A stretch of DNA of 64,000 bases from Botrytis cinerea B05.10 (lineage: Eukaryota > Ascomycota > Leotiomycetes > Helotiales > Sclerotiniaceae), in contig NC_037322.1 of assembly GCF_000143535.2 (NCBI RefSeq), forward strand, positions 434,001-498,000. Direction: 5' to 3'. Below are positions 12,630 through 23,191 of the stretch, one piece after another; position 1 is the first letter of the stretch; each line of letters begins with the position of its first letter. Below the pieces are notes generated by a model, which had not been told where the DNA came from, ran no database searches, and saw nothing but the letters and a program-made list of their open reading frames with translations. Made by a program: the position numbers and the translations under genes.

Positions 12630-15345
12630 TAGAAATCACTGCTAGAGGAAAATGAGCATACAGTCTCACAACAGCTACTCTAATGGATTGAGTATGCAAT
12701 AGTCACTTTGTTATTTTGTTATTTCATTTGTATATAGACTACTTCCATTTGTATCTACCTCATTTTCTCGCCTAACCTCCTTTTTTCGTACTACTCCTCG
12801 CGTTCAATCTTGATTCACTGCTACGATATAAAAAGATGTGTGAACACACCAATCCAGTATATCAGGCCAATCTCGCGGATATATGCCCATAAGTATAGCT
12901 TCCACAATTTTTCAATGGAAAGCAAATACTGTTTTTGTGCAGGAGGATTTGAAGTTTGAGATACCAAACAGTGTTCTTCTGCACAAGCAGACTGTTCTCA
13001 TCCCGAACTCCCAATTTAAGGATAACATCATTTCGTTCATATGGAGTTGAAGTCCCTCCAATAGATGCGCTCAAAATACCCGTGAGAATATTGCTGTGCA
13101 GGCGAGATCTCAAATGGATTCATTAGTAAATTCCATCAAATGACTACCTATAATTTTAGGAAGTCACCACTCAGTCCCTCTAGTTGATATTATTATTGAC
13201 AATTCTCTGCATTTCGTTAACTTCATCACTTCCTATCCCCTTGGTCGCCGCCGGAACTACGTTTTTGACCGTGATCAGATTTTTTACTATACTCCTAGCA
13301 GCGGTGTATTTACCGCCAGACCATATGTTCATATTGGCAATGAGTTTATCTCCGACTGCATTGCTGATGGCTCCAGCGTTCTTGGATGTGTAGGTTGTAA
13401 CTTTGCCGTTTTCGTATTTGGCGCTGTAGTTTAGACGCATGGCTAAGGTGTTGAACGAGTGGTTCTTGGAGTTTTTTTTTTGGTGGAGGTTGAACGATGA
13501 GTGACAAAGGGTAGTTAGGCTTGAGAGTGTTTCTAAGATTTGTCGAAGTGGTTTAGTATGTTGTCAATGAGCTTTGGCAATGGACTTTGGTTCAGTGATG
13601 TTCTTGTAAAAGATTTGAAGAATCTTCTTGCGTTGGGTCCCACAAGACTATTATATCCTCATATAGGTACTGGGTATTCGCACACATTATGTTAGGCGTG
13701 TACTGATTTGTAAGATTCCGCTGCTCACGCAAGTCTATGAAACCAAACAAAGTAGAGAAAGTTATCTCGAAGCGGGCCTTTCTGCAACACAAATTCTGAC
13801 CATAACCTAGGTAGGACATGCTATAGACACTTTACGGTTGATTCTGACGAAGAGCATCATGTCAAAATGAGATAGCTATTGACCGCAATTTTTATAAATT
13901 TACCGTAGACTAAACTCTCCGTTGTAGTTCAAATGAGGGTGCAGCTATGGCCATCCAGGATTTCTTTCATACGATATTGGCCCAGATGATGTAGCAATCT
14001 TCAGCAATGTAAAATTTTCCACTAGACTTGCAAGATAACTTGTTGTGAAGAGAAGGCTGGATGATATCGTCAGACTAGCGGACAAGAGGATGGATTCAAA
14101 CCCCTCCTTGAATCAGATTCTCAACCCTACAACTTGGTTGATAAAAATTTCATCTCTACCCATTGTCTAAACAACCAACGTCGAAAGTCCCTATCAATCC
14201 GTCCCTTCAAGTTCCTCGACTTCCGATGTCTTGAAGTTTAGCAGAGTGACGTTCTCAATGAGATAAAATACCGATGTTATTTGATCCTCATACTAACGTA
14301 TAATACTACTGGGGTTTGGTGAAAACATCCCCTCGGATGAAATTCGTCTAAAACTACACAATCATAGCACTCTGGCACTACAGCAATTGAAATTGATACA
14401 GACCTTTCTAAGAATTCTCGAAGAAACAAATGCAACTTGCGTACTTTAGTGTCTCCACCCTCTGCGGAGTTCATCAGTGTCCCTTTTTCTCACTTCACGC
14501 TTAAAACATGGCTGCTAATCCATTTCTTCTCCTTCACTAGGTTTGTAACTCTATTCACTTGACTAAAGATGTCGTCGAATTTTCGAATTCATAACATATG
14601 CACAACACATTACAAATAGGTACGAAGCATAAAACGGTAATATCTCTACTTTCATGTATATATTCCGTAAATTTCCAATTACATCTACATTGATTCTCAT
14701 TAACTGTCGTTATCTTTCGTCAGTAGCGCAAGCGTCCCAAATTAGCACTGTTTTTTATTGAGGCGAGCGGAGGTACTATAAGCATACTGCAGCAAAGGGA
14801 GTGAATTACTCTTTTTTTTAAAAGCTTCTAGTTGCTACGGTACTATATAAAGCAATCTTACAGGAAGGTTAGTTGTGTGTTCAAAGCAGTTAGAGCCATG
14901 GCACATTAAACTAGAGCTTAATCAGGATTGGCGTTGTTTCCCTACCACGCAAGGGCCTGCTAAGAAGGTTCAAATTCAACATCATTCTAGTTCTTTACAC
15001 AATGAACACAAAACGATTTTGAGAACTCCCCAGTATCCCGATTTTTAATCCACTATATTCATTGTGATCCCACACGTCAACAGGTACTTTTCACAAGAAT
15101 CTATGCCTGGTACAGACGAAAAGAATACGAAAACAACATAAATACAAAGTCTGAAAGCTGCGCCACAATAAGCAGCAAACGAAACTTCAGAACTAGGGTC
15201 AAACGCAATCGCAGGAAACCAACGGCATTTAGAACATTCGAAGTCCAGCAACCATTTATATCTCTCATTCCATTAGTCTCACAGACTCTCAGGAGCTTTC
15301 ACATCACTCACCTCAGCGCCCATCATAGAATCACAATACCCAATC
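12630..15345. other. Gene-poor region
   Basis: 2.7-kb AT-rich spacer. Apart from the small candidate ORF at 13180-13440 (listed separately) I find no supported gene. The ORFs at 12862-13113, 13592-13819, 14277-14474 and 15045-15251 (all -) have no motif, no splice continuation and no conserved character that I can see. Confidence 0.35.
13180..13440 (-). CDS. Possible small protein, 86 residues, unknown
   Basis: Single-exon ORF starting at the ATG at 13440, beginning MRLNYSAKYENGKVTTYTSK. The composition is balanced and soluble, with a regular pattern of small and polar residues and no signal peptide or membrane segment. No Cys is present, so a secreted cysteine-rich effector is unlikely. The protein looks more coding-like than the other ORFs in this spacer, but I do not recognise a family. 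Confidence 0.35.
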   Translation of the reverse strand: MRLNYSAKYENGKVTTYTSKNAGAISNAVGDKLIANMNIWSGGKYTAARSIVKNLITVKNVVPAATKGIGSDEVNEMQRIVNNNIN

Positions 15346-16202
15346 ATGACAGCAACAACAATCTCACCTTCAACGTTTCCCTTATTCTCCAGTCTCGCTT
15401 TTGAATTACGCACCAAGATATTGGAAGAATCTCTTCCCTCCGAATTCCCTCCGGCACTCTACTTCTACAAAGAAGGATGTTGGCATCCCCGAATTTTCAC
15501 CAAATCTGATCCAGGTTACAGCGACAAAGTCAGCGAAAATGTCAGCACAGAAGATCTGAACAGAAAACTTGAATTTCGCCACGATCTTCTTGATAATATC
15601 ACCGTTCGGATGCCTCTTTTATTTGTGAATCATGAGGCTCGGAAGATCACCCTCACCTGGGCACGCAATCGTGGTATCGAAACATGCGGAGATACGCTGT
15701 TCCCACGTTTATCTCTTCCTTTCAACCCCATTCGAGATATACTCTATGTATCTGCTAATCGGTGGGATGATCTTTTCGATGAACCTTATCAACGATCTAT
15801 TAAGGATGACATGATTGGTCTGAATCATAGAATATTCAATGAAGTTAAGCGTCTTGCTGTGCCAAAATCGATGCTTGGAGTTTTCTTCGCCATGGACACC
15901 TTCAACGAATTATCTGATTATTATAGAATTGAAGAAATGTATGTTGTTATGAATACGCCACTGGGCTTGTGTTCTGTTGATGATGGCTCGAATGTGCAGT
16001 CGGGGAGCGTGAGAACTTGCCATCATGGGTTTTCCTTTCAGACAGCGATGGGTCGTCCCTTCAACTAAAGGAGAGCAGAGAAAATGAAGATGAGGAGCTT
16101 TACCTTCTGTCTAAGGATGTCGCTCAATACTTGACACCTGGATTCATAGCCAACTCGCCTTCGATTCGTGAGATTCGACCTGTTTTGGCTGTGAAGGGCT
16201 GA
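15346..16202 (+). CDS. 2EXR domain-containing protein
   Basis: The ATG at 15346 starts a protein with TFPLFSSLAFELRTKILEES at residues 10-29, the N-terminal motif of the fungal 2EXR family (F-x-F-x-x-LP-x-E-[IL]R-x-x-I-[WL]), followed by LLFVNHEARKITL. These are lineage-expanded fungal proteins of unknown biochemical role. The first frame stops at 16068 (240 residues), but the family-like C-terminus (ANSPSIREIRPVLAVKG) lies in a second frame ending at 16202. A 71-nt intron 15971-16041 (weak GTTCTG donor, TTTCAG acceptor) would join the two as 261 residues. A one- or two-base indel is the alternative. I report the extended span and regard the exact junction as uncertain. Confidence 0.6.
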
Positions 16203-17027
16203 TGGAGGCTTGATGCAATGTAATATATTTCAAGATAGCACATATTTAGACAATCCAAACCTTACACAAAGACTGTTAAAGAACATTCTCGTGTGAATGT
16301 TTGACTTTCCCTCTCTTGTGATTGATAAACCGCACTGTTCAACATCTTACTATGATATCAGACATACCTGTTCCTCATCAAAGCCTACCTGTAGTTGTTG
16401 TGTAAGTGCATATCAATTCTAGAAATACGTTGCCTAGGATACTTCTTCTTCTTCTTCTTCTTCTTCGTGTTCTCTGGGAGTGTTTGCAGACTATCTTCGG
16501 CCATGTCCGTGGGGGTCATGTGGTGTGTTCTGCGGTTGGTGGGCCGGCCCTGTCTCTTTTGGCCTTGGTTTTTCAGTGTCGAATTGTATCTTGCATGACT
16601 ATTTGACAGCTTGGACCTTTCAGATGTCATCATCATGACTTGATATACTCTCATCTGATCTGCTCGATTAAACAACTCTAGCATAGATATACTTGCAGGT
16701 ACCGGATGAGAATGATACTTCATTGCCTACACAACACACACGTTTATATCATGAAGTTCAAATGGCCATTCGCCTTTTATTTTAGTAGCGAGAGGGCACT
16801 AGTAAGGCTACAATGTAGCCTTCCTCTTGACATTTACCTTATAATATTCACCACACCAACAAATTAATTCCCTCCGCTTTCATCTGCGAATTTCTCGGGG
16901 CAGCCATCATCCTCTTTTCGACCACTTATGATTACCTACCTCTACACAACGCTGCCCTTCTCCAATCACTTTCACGATTTTACCGGCAGCGAACCATTTC
17001 CCTTCTCGAATTATCACTATTGTCGCA
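16203..17027. other. Intergenic region with CTT microsatellite
   Basis: Spacer of about 0.8 kb. A perfect CTT run occupies 16442-16466. The overlapping ORFs around it (16385-16723 and others) are products of this run and are not called. Confidence 0.4.
16442..16466 (+). repeat. (CTT)n microsatellite
   Basis: About eight perfect CTT triplets between 16442 and 16466. Confidence 0.9.
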
Positions 17028-17631
17028 ATGGCACGATCCCAAGCAGTCGATAATTCCACAGCGGAAGCTCGCATGCAATCTGCCAGCGCACGAGCACCAA
17101 CCAAAGATGACCGAAAGAAAGAATGGGAGGTCAAAGAAATTCTCGAAGTAAAGAAGAGATGGAAGAGTTTATATGCTAGGGCGTCTTGGGTTGGCTATCG
17201 CAATGATCCCGAATGGTATCCCATTTCCGATTTTAAAACATCGCCATACTTGTTGAAGAAATTCTATCGGGAGAACCCCAAAGCACCTGGCCCTCCAACA
17301 CAGCTGCCTGCTTGGGAAGAGGCTTTTAAGGCGGGAGAGGATGACTATGAGCACTTGAATAGTAATAAGCCTATGAATCCCGTCTCAAAGTCCAGATATC
17401 TCAAACGAATGTTGGATGAGTTGGATGAGTTAGATGAGTTAGATGAGTTGGATGAGTTGGATGAGTTGGATGAGTTGGATGTGTCGGATGAGTTGGATGT
17501 GTCGGACGAGTCGGACAAGTAAGATACTTTCTTCGTTTGAGAATGAAACGAAGCCAAATACTAACTTGAATTGCAGGGGACCGGATAAAAACAGAACATG
17601 TGCTTCGCGAATGAAGAGATATCATCGTTAA
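17028..17631 (+). CDS. Small chromodomain-like protein with acidic LDE repeat tail
   Basis: Two exons (17028-17518, 17577-17631; intron 58 nt with GTAAGA donor, CTAAC branch site and TTGCAG acceptor) give 181 residues. Residues about 45-90 contain WVGYRNDPEWYPISDFK followed by SPYLLKKFYRENP and KAPGPP. This is the pattern W-x-G-Y-x-x-x-x-x-W-x-P-x-x-x-(F/L)-x-x-(S/A)-P-x-L seen in chromodomains, including those of fungal Ty3-type integrases and stand-alone proteins related to them. The acidic tail is seven LDE triplets followed by LDV/SDE variants, encoded by a 9-bp minisatellite, and ends in a short basic exon (CASRMKRYHR). It may bind modified histone tails or be a domesticated transposon fragment; both are inference. 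Confidence 0.7.
17410..17518 (+). repeat. 9-bp coding minisatellite (GATGAGTTG unit, LDE)
   Basis: About twelve copies of a 9-bp unit (GATGAGTTG with TTA, GTG and TCG variants) lie in frame at the end of exon 1 of the chromodomain-like gene. Copy-number changes would add or remove whole tripeptides without frameshift. Confidence 0.9.
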
Positions 17632-18120
17632 ATTATCTTTCTCCGAATTATTCCACGAATATTTTGTGCTTGCTGGATAGCTTTCCTATCATGATTCAAT
17701 AATTTGACGACTTTGAGACAAAGAGCCACAGGGACACACTTACTAGGTATATTAGAGAACTTCGTATCCGGAGGAAGATTATGAAGAATTTTCATGAGTT
17801 GGCAGAACACGAAGTCTCTCGCAGATATGGAGGATAACTTTCAGATCTATCAGTGTTGTTAGCTGGTACCATATCAAAGTTGTTAATTAAGTAGACAAAG
17901 TTACTTGCCCAATGTTGCAAACTTCTTCTCTAGAACACGAATTATAACTGAGCGTGAAAAGATGCGATAATGGGGGAACTACTAGCCGGTGCTTAATTTC
18001 CTCCATAGATCCCAGCTTATCCACATGGGGACGAAGTCCAATAGCCACGTCTACCTCTACCATAAACGAAATGACCCGCATCAAATCCAGTACGTTTAGC
18101 CACCATGATATACCTCGCAT
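17628..18120 (-). CDS. Possible two-exon protein of unknown function
   Basis: The ATG at 18120 opens a frame (18120-17905) beginning MRGISWWLNVLDLMRVISF and ending CSREEVCNIGQ at a GTAACT donor. A 67-nt intron (17904-17838, AAAG acceptor) joins it in frame to 17837-17628, which contains FCQLMKILHNLPPDTKFSN and a basic C-terminus (IRGIIRRKII). Total 141 residues. Its 3' end overlaps that of the convergent chromodomain-like gene by four bases. No family recognised. It may also be a fragment of a larger decayed gene, so confidence is low. Confidence 0.3.
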
Positions 18121-18199
18121 TCAATTCAATCTAGAACAAGTCTATGCACCTTGGGGGTCTCGATGCTATTAGTATAAGGTTTAGTCTTGGCATGCGACT

Positions 18200-18530
18200 T
18201 ATTTTATTCGTCGCGCGACACTAAATTAGTCTCTCATAGGGAATGCCAATTAGAGTCCCCAAAAGCTTTGTGTTGCACATCTTTAGGACTTCTATTACAT
18301 ACCCTGACCTAGTAAGTATGAAATAGCCCCCATCAGTCGATACTAATATATGGGGTTCATTTTGTGTCCCGCGGGTACTAAACTAGTGTTTCAGACGCGA
18401 ATATTAACGAGGAAGTCTTGAAGTTTTACCTTGCACATCTCTAGTATGCTTATGACAAGCTTCACCCTAGTACCTTGGTAAGTATGAAATCCTCATTATC
18501 AATTCAGACGCCAAGCATCTATAAGCTACC
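18200..18530 (+). repeat. Diverged direct duplication, unit about 160 bp
   Basis: Two adjacent segments (about 18200-18345 and 18357-18515) share ordered blocks: ACTAAATTAG/ACTAAACTAG, TTGCACATCTTTAG/TTGCACATCTCTAG and TAAGTATGAAAT in both. The arms are clearly diverged. The function or origin is unknown. Confidence 0.5.
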
Positions 18531-18855
18531 AACAACTAGTTTTTACCCCGTGTACGACCTCTATGGCCTATAAACAGTACGGTCTTTGCGATTCACGAAG
18601 TGTCGATTTGGTGTTCTCCAGGAACAAGCGAGAGCAGCCTAGAAGTTAGCGGTACAGTAGTACAAGTAGAATACAAAAGAGCTTCTAGCTCATCATTTAT
18701 AAAAAGGTTACAGAAACCATTCAATCACTCCTCATTATCTCTCTCCACCATTATCAATCTTCAACAATAAAGGATCGCAATAGAACTAGTTTCTATCACG
18801 CAAATTCTAAGCTCTACTGTTACATTATCTTCGATAATCTAATCCATTCATCGAA

Positions 18856-19113
18856 ATGTCAATATGCACTATTTGGCTTATGATCGCAATATTGGTTGTC
18901 CTTCTGATTTTTATCAAGGTTTCACTCGATACCTCAACATTGATAGTAGATGCGTGTATCGAAATTGAAAATAGGAGATTACAGCATGCTATGAATCTCG
19001 GCGAGGAGTTGGAACAGGATCTCGGAAACCGGGAACTTCGGAATGCTCGCTCCAAGAACCGTTTTGATAGAAGCTTAGGAGATAGTAGATTTGATGTTAG
19101 TAAGGTGGATTAG
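18856..19113 (+). CDS. Possible small single-pass membrane protein, 85 residues
   Basis: Single-exon ORF from the ATG at 18856. Residues 6-24 (IWLMIAILVVLLIFIKV and flanks) form one hydrophobic helix. The rest is a charged, helix-prone tail (ENRRLQHAMNLGEELEQDL) ending in KVD. There is no cleavage-like site after the helix, so a membrane anchor is more likely than a signal peptide. Family not recognised. The region just upstream contains AATAAAGG and CT-rich sequence compatible with a 5' UTR. Confidence 0.35.
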   Translation: MSICTIWLMIAILVVLLIFIKVSLDTSTLIVDACIEIENRRLQHAMNLGEELEQDLGNRELRNARSKNRFDRSLGDSRFDVSKVD

Positions 19114-20258
19114 AAGATGATGAGGATGAAAAGTTGGGGTTTTTATGAGGTCTCTAGGAACTTTATTTAGGGCTAGGAACATTCATCGAGAATGAGAGGA
19201 ACGTTTTATAATTTACGATAATTTATGTATAACTGTGTGAACGAAGTGAATGACTTCAATTCAATTACCACTGTAATATAGCTACTGTAGTAAAGCCCTA
19301 AGCGAATGCGAAAGAGACTAGCTCTTTCAGTAAGTCTTTATAAGACTTACTACTTTCAATACATAGCTAGCTCTTTAGACAGAATACAATAAGACATACA
19401 GGACCTACGCAGTTCGTGGGTGCTACGTCTTCAGTATCCTTCTCGTACCAACAATAACATATCCGATACTTAATATACTTGGTATAGAAGTCTCTAACAA
19501 TTGAAGACATGATATAATTGGAAAAGGTTTATTACTACTATGTAATTAATAGTGTTAACGATCAAGTGAATAAAAATGTGAAATTCTAAATATCAAGTCA
19601 AAGATAGTAGATACCTAGTTTTGATTAATAAACTCAGTAAGCTATTCTCTAAAGAAAATTCAATAAACATCTTTCTAATATCAAACAGTAAGATTAGAAA
19701 GAAGAAAATTCCTAAATGTTCCGACTTTTCAAAAGAGGAGAAGAGTGAGCGAAGACCAAAATTAAAAGAAAATGAGAAAAGAAGATATAACAGAAAGAAA
19801 GATAACCCAAAGGAGTAGTCAAAAGAAGAAAAGATCGAAAGAATAATATATTGACTCTGGAAATTCAATGCTATTAGTAGGTACTGTCAACTTATCATAT
19901 CTGTATACATCTAAGCAAACGAAACAACCCAAATCGAAAATTTATTATTAGATTACGGCAACATGACAGTACACAGAGTCCAATAGAGATCCAAAGTGTC
20001 CTATCAAAAACCTTTTGAAAACCGTGTCTGAATTATTCACTATAGTAATTGTATATCCAAAACCACGTTGCTAGAATATTGAGAGCTGTATCAATTAATA
20101 AGCCAGTTTTCCAATTGCTTAAAAGCCACTACGCTTTCATGATTACAACCCTGAATTATCTTCGCCATAACAACTTCCGACTATTCATCTACAATCTCAC
20201 TCTGTCTTCTTGACTTTAATTTCGTCGCATAACACATCACCATCATTATCTAGCCACC
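19114..20258. other. AT-rich intergenic region with two consecutive hairpins
   Basis: At 19310-19328 GAAAGAG/CTCTTTC and at 19329-19351 AGTAAGTCTT/AAGACTTACT form two abutting perfect inverted repeats. The remaining sequence is AT-rich. ORFs such as 19593-19868 (-) and 19621-19818 (+) are low-complexity and overlap each other on opposite strands; neither is called. Confidence 0.4.
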
Positions 20259-20587
20259 ATGCCCGACTCGAACGATTCCATCGCGCACAAGTCCGTCGCG
20301 GACAATACCATCTTCAAAAAAATAGTGGAGATCATGAACGACGTTTGGTTTATGCATAACCTTCATACAACCATCAGAGCATTCGCGAATAGAGGTGATA
20401 TGAAAGCAGATCTTGAAGAGGCAAAGAAGAAGATCATCAAGTTGAAGGAGAAGAATTCTGCCCTCAAAGCTAGAATTACACAGTAAGTTTTGAATTTACA
20501 AATACCTGGCATAACATTCTAATAAAGAGGCGAAACTAATAATACGTACATAGACTTGAGACTAGAATTTCGGCTCAATTCCTCTAG
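20259..20587 (+). CDS. Small coiled-coil protein, 85 residues, unknown
   Basis: Two exons: 20259-20482 and 20554-20587. The ATG has a strong fungal context (GCCACCATGCC). The 71-nt intron has a GTAAGT donor and ACATAG acceptor and joins CA|A in frame. Residues 48-75 (DLEEAKKKIIKLKEKNSALKA and on) form a heptad-patterned Lys/Glu-rich coiled coil, followed by QLETRISAQFL from exon 2. Residues 1-47 include FKKIVEIMNDVWFMHNLHTT. The family is not recognised. The start context, splice signals and coiled coil support a real gene. Confidence 0.5.
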
Positions 20588-21734
20588 GATCGTTTTGGAG
20601 AAACTTTCGATCATGATATCGCCATTTTCGACTTCCTATTTTAAGATTCGATGTTACGGATTGATGGTCTAGGATGTGAAGTGGGAAATATGTCGACTTT
20701 GGGAGTGATTATGGTTTTGGAGTGGTCGTCTCGAGCAGTTAGTGCCATGGTGTCGGACACGCAGCACGAAATAGAGGAATGAACAAAAGAGGAATTCTAT
20801 CAAAGATATACCCAGTGATTCCATCTAAGTAATTCTATTTATTCCAGATGAGCTATAATAATGTCAGCTATGCGACGATTCGGACATGTGTGATGTAGAG
20901 AGCTCGGCACAAAGAGAATGCTCCTATTTATTGATTAGCTCAAGGTCTAGTAGATCGTGATGAAACCTCCTGCTTAGAAATATTCTTGAATAAAAATCAA
21001 GGGCCTACCTTTCTAATATTTCTCCATTTCTTATGAGCAAGTAAGATTGTATATCAATCACTTCTAGACCAAAGTAAGGGTTCATATATTCTGTCACAGT
21101 GGATCGATGAGGGCTCATCTCTGGTCACCTACAACGGCCTATGAAATCAACCAATTGATGTATTACATAACAATATGTGAAGATAAATATAATTGATAGT
21201 ATTGCAAGAATGTTATTGTTAGATATGATAATGTTAGGCTGCGCACAAATTATCTGTACCCATGGGCTATCTATCGAGGCTTGAAAATCACCCGCCCCAT
21301 ACAGATAATCGGCGGGTATATGGGTTATTTACAGATAATCGGCGGATTATCCGTGGATTATCTGTAGATTCCCCACTTTTTGCTTAAATTTGAAGCCATT
21401 CCCAGATCATCTTATAGCCCAGAAGTGATCCAAGCTTAGGTAGTTTATATTAATTTTATGAAATATTATACAAGATGTAAATAGGTGGGCACCCGCAGAT
21501 AATCGGCAAATTACCCATGGGTTACCCATCTAGGATTTGGATACCCGCCCCGCCGACAGATAATCCGCGGGTTACCCATCGAGATCATTATCCGCCCCGC
21601 CGGTACTCGTTGCGCAGCCTAAGATTCTGATTCTGATTTCTGATATGTATACAAGGAAATACGTGTAGAGCAATGGTGCACCCGGCCGCCAATCATTATA
21701 TAAAACATGCCATTCCATTCCTACCCACTCGCAC
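20588..21734. other. Intergenic region holding a MITE
   Basis: Spacer between the small coiled-coil gene and the 3' end of the PTH11-like gene. Apart from the element at 21234-21622 I see no gene. Confidence 0.4.
21234..21622. mobile_element. MITE, hAT-like, non-coding, 389 bp
   Basis: The ends are a perfect 12-bp inverted repeat: TTAGGCTGCGCA at 21234-21245 and TGCGCAGCCTAA at 21611-21622. The interior has several sub-repeats on both strands built around CAGATAATCGGCGG and GGGTTACCCAT. No ORF is present. The flanks GATAATG and GATTCTG could be a decayed target-site duplication (5 of 7 match). TIRs with GGCTGCGCA resemble fungal hAT-type ends, but the superfamily is inference. Confidence 0.75.
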
Positions 21735-23191
21735 TCATGACCCACGACTCTCAAGTTTCGACCCTTCCCTCGGACGCGTAAAGTCCTGCGAGCCCGTTTT
21801 CGTAGTCTCGTTCCCCAGAATACATTCCTTGCTCTCCGAGCCCCTTATCGGAGCATGCGAGTTCCTAGCTTTCGCCATCGTGTCATCCGTTTCGCTTAAG
21901 ACTACCCATTCTTCGTCTTGCCCGCCGGATCGCACATTGTTACTGGGCCACATGGTGTGGAAGTTGGGCGTGCGTTTAGGGATTGATTCGCCCCCGAGGT
22001 TCAGGAGGCGCCGGAACAGGGGGCGGAGAGTGGAAATGCAGCCGACGATCATGCCGACGCCATTTTCTGCGTATCCCCAGATCATAACATCGGAGACACC
22101 AACTGGTAGATAAAGTTGGTAAGCTATCCAGAATGAAAAATCTTTGTTGAATCGCAGCTTCGGAATGATGTTAGGATTTTTGGCTGTATGAACTTACAAA
22201 GGTAATCTTGTGAATTAGTCAGGTTGACAGTGTAAAAGAGACGGATGCAAGCAGATAAACTCGCGCTTAACACTATATTAGTATATTTGATTATGGCAAT
22301 ATATGGTGAAGGTACTTACAGTGCACCAAGACCCAGAATGAAACCGACGGAAAGCTTTGCATTGCGGTTGAGCTGGACGTTCCAGAGTAGTGGTATTGGT
22401 CTGCATCGTTAGTTACAACGGACACCGCGAAGGTGAATATTAGCAGGACTTACAATATAGCAGAGAACCAATCCGTTACAATATTTACAGCCGTGGTAGC
22501 ATAGTATATGTCGGCAAGAGTTTTAGCAGGATTGCACTTACCCACGATGGAAGTGTTCCATGCATATCTTAGAAAGAAACGATTAGTTCAGGTGGCAGTG
22601 CACGCAGGTTAAACAAGTGTTACTTACTGAACAGGACTGCACTGGAAGATGATGTACAAGAATGCTATGAGGTTCATGATTGTGAACATGGTCGAGATGG
22701 CATAAATGCTGTTGATATACACCCGTCTTCCCGTAGCAATGCGCATCAACATGAAGGAAATGCTCAGCTTGATGGGAATGATAGCAGCGCAGTAGAATAT
22801 CTCAAAGAAGAAGAAGTACTGTCAGAGTTAGATATACACGGCGCTGAAGATACATTGTATGGAAACACTTTGCACTGCTTACCTCGAGACCCACAGTCTT
22901 TTGCTCCGGGGTCATTCTACTTTCGTGCACTCCAACACCTCTAAAGGAACCTCCCAGACATGCTATCGTTAATGCAGTGAAGGGAATCTATATAATACTA
23001 GTTCAGCCTTATTACAATGACACACGTAGAAAATTACTTACTACTGCGGTCGTCATACACCAGTCGTCCATGCCCCAAGCCTTATTCTGAAGTCTCGTGT
23101 AAAGACGCAAGCCGAAGACCACATAAGCAATTGTCATCAAAGTAATCACTGTAGTAGTAACTCTGGGTGCATGATCACCGTAGTATGTCAT
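21735..23191 (-). CDS. PTH11-like integral membrane protein (fungal rhodopsin-domain family)
   Basis: Seven exons: 23191-23042, 22987-22883, 22818-22628, 22567-22454, 22400-22320, 22265-22198 and 22102-21735, giving 358 residues. All six introns (53-95 nt) have GTAAGN donors, and each junction keeps frame. The N-terminus has VFGLRLYTRLQNKAWGMDDW, the hallmark RLYxR...WGxDD motif of the PTH11/rhodopsin-domain family. Later come YFFFFEIFYCAAIIPIKLSI, IFQCSPVQYAWN, a pore-like amphipathic stretch and ACIRLFYTVNL, giving about seven membrane helices. A 120-residue cytosolic tail rich in Ser, Thr and Glu follows. Family members are proposed G-protein-coupled receptor-like surface sensors, some needed for host-surface sensing in plant pathogens. 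The ligand is unknown. There is no CFEM domain at the N-terminus. A longer N-terminus (the frame is open up to 23479) is possible. Confidence 0.85.
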
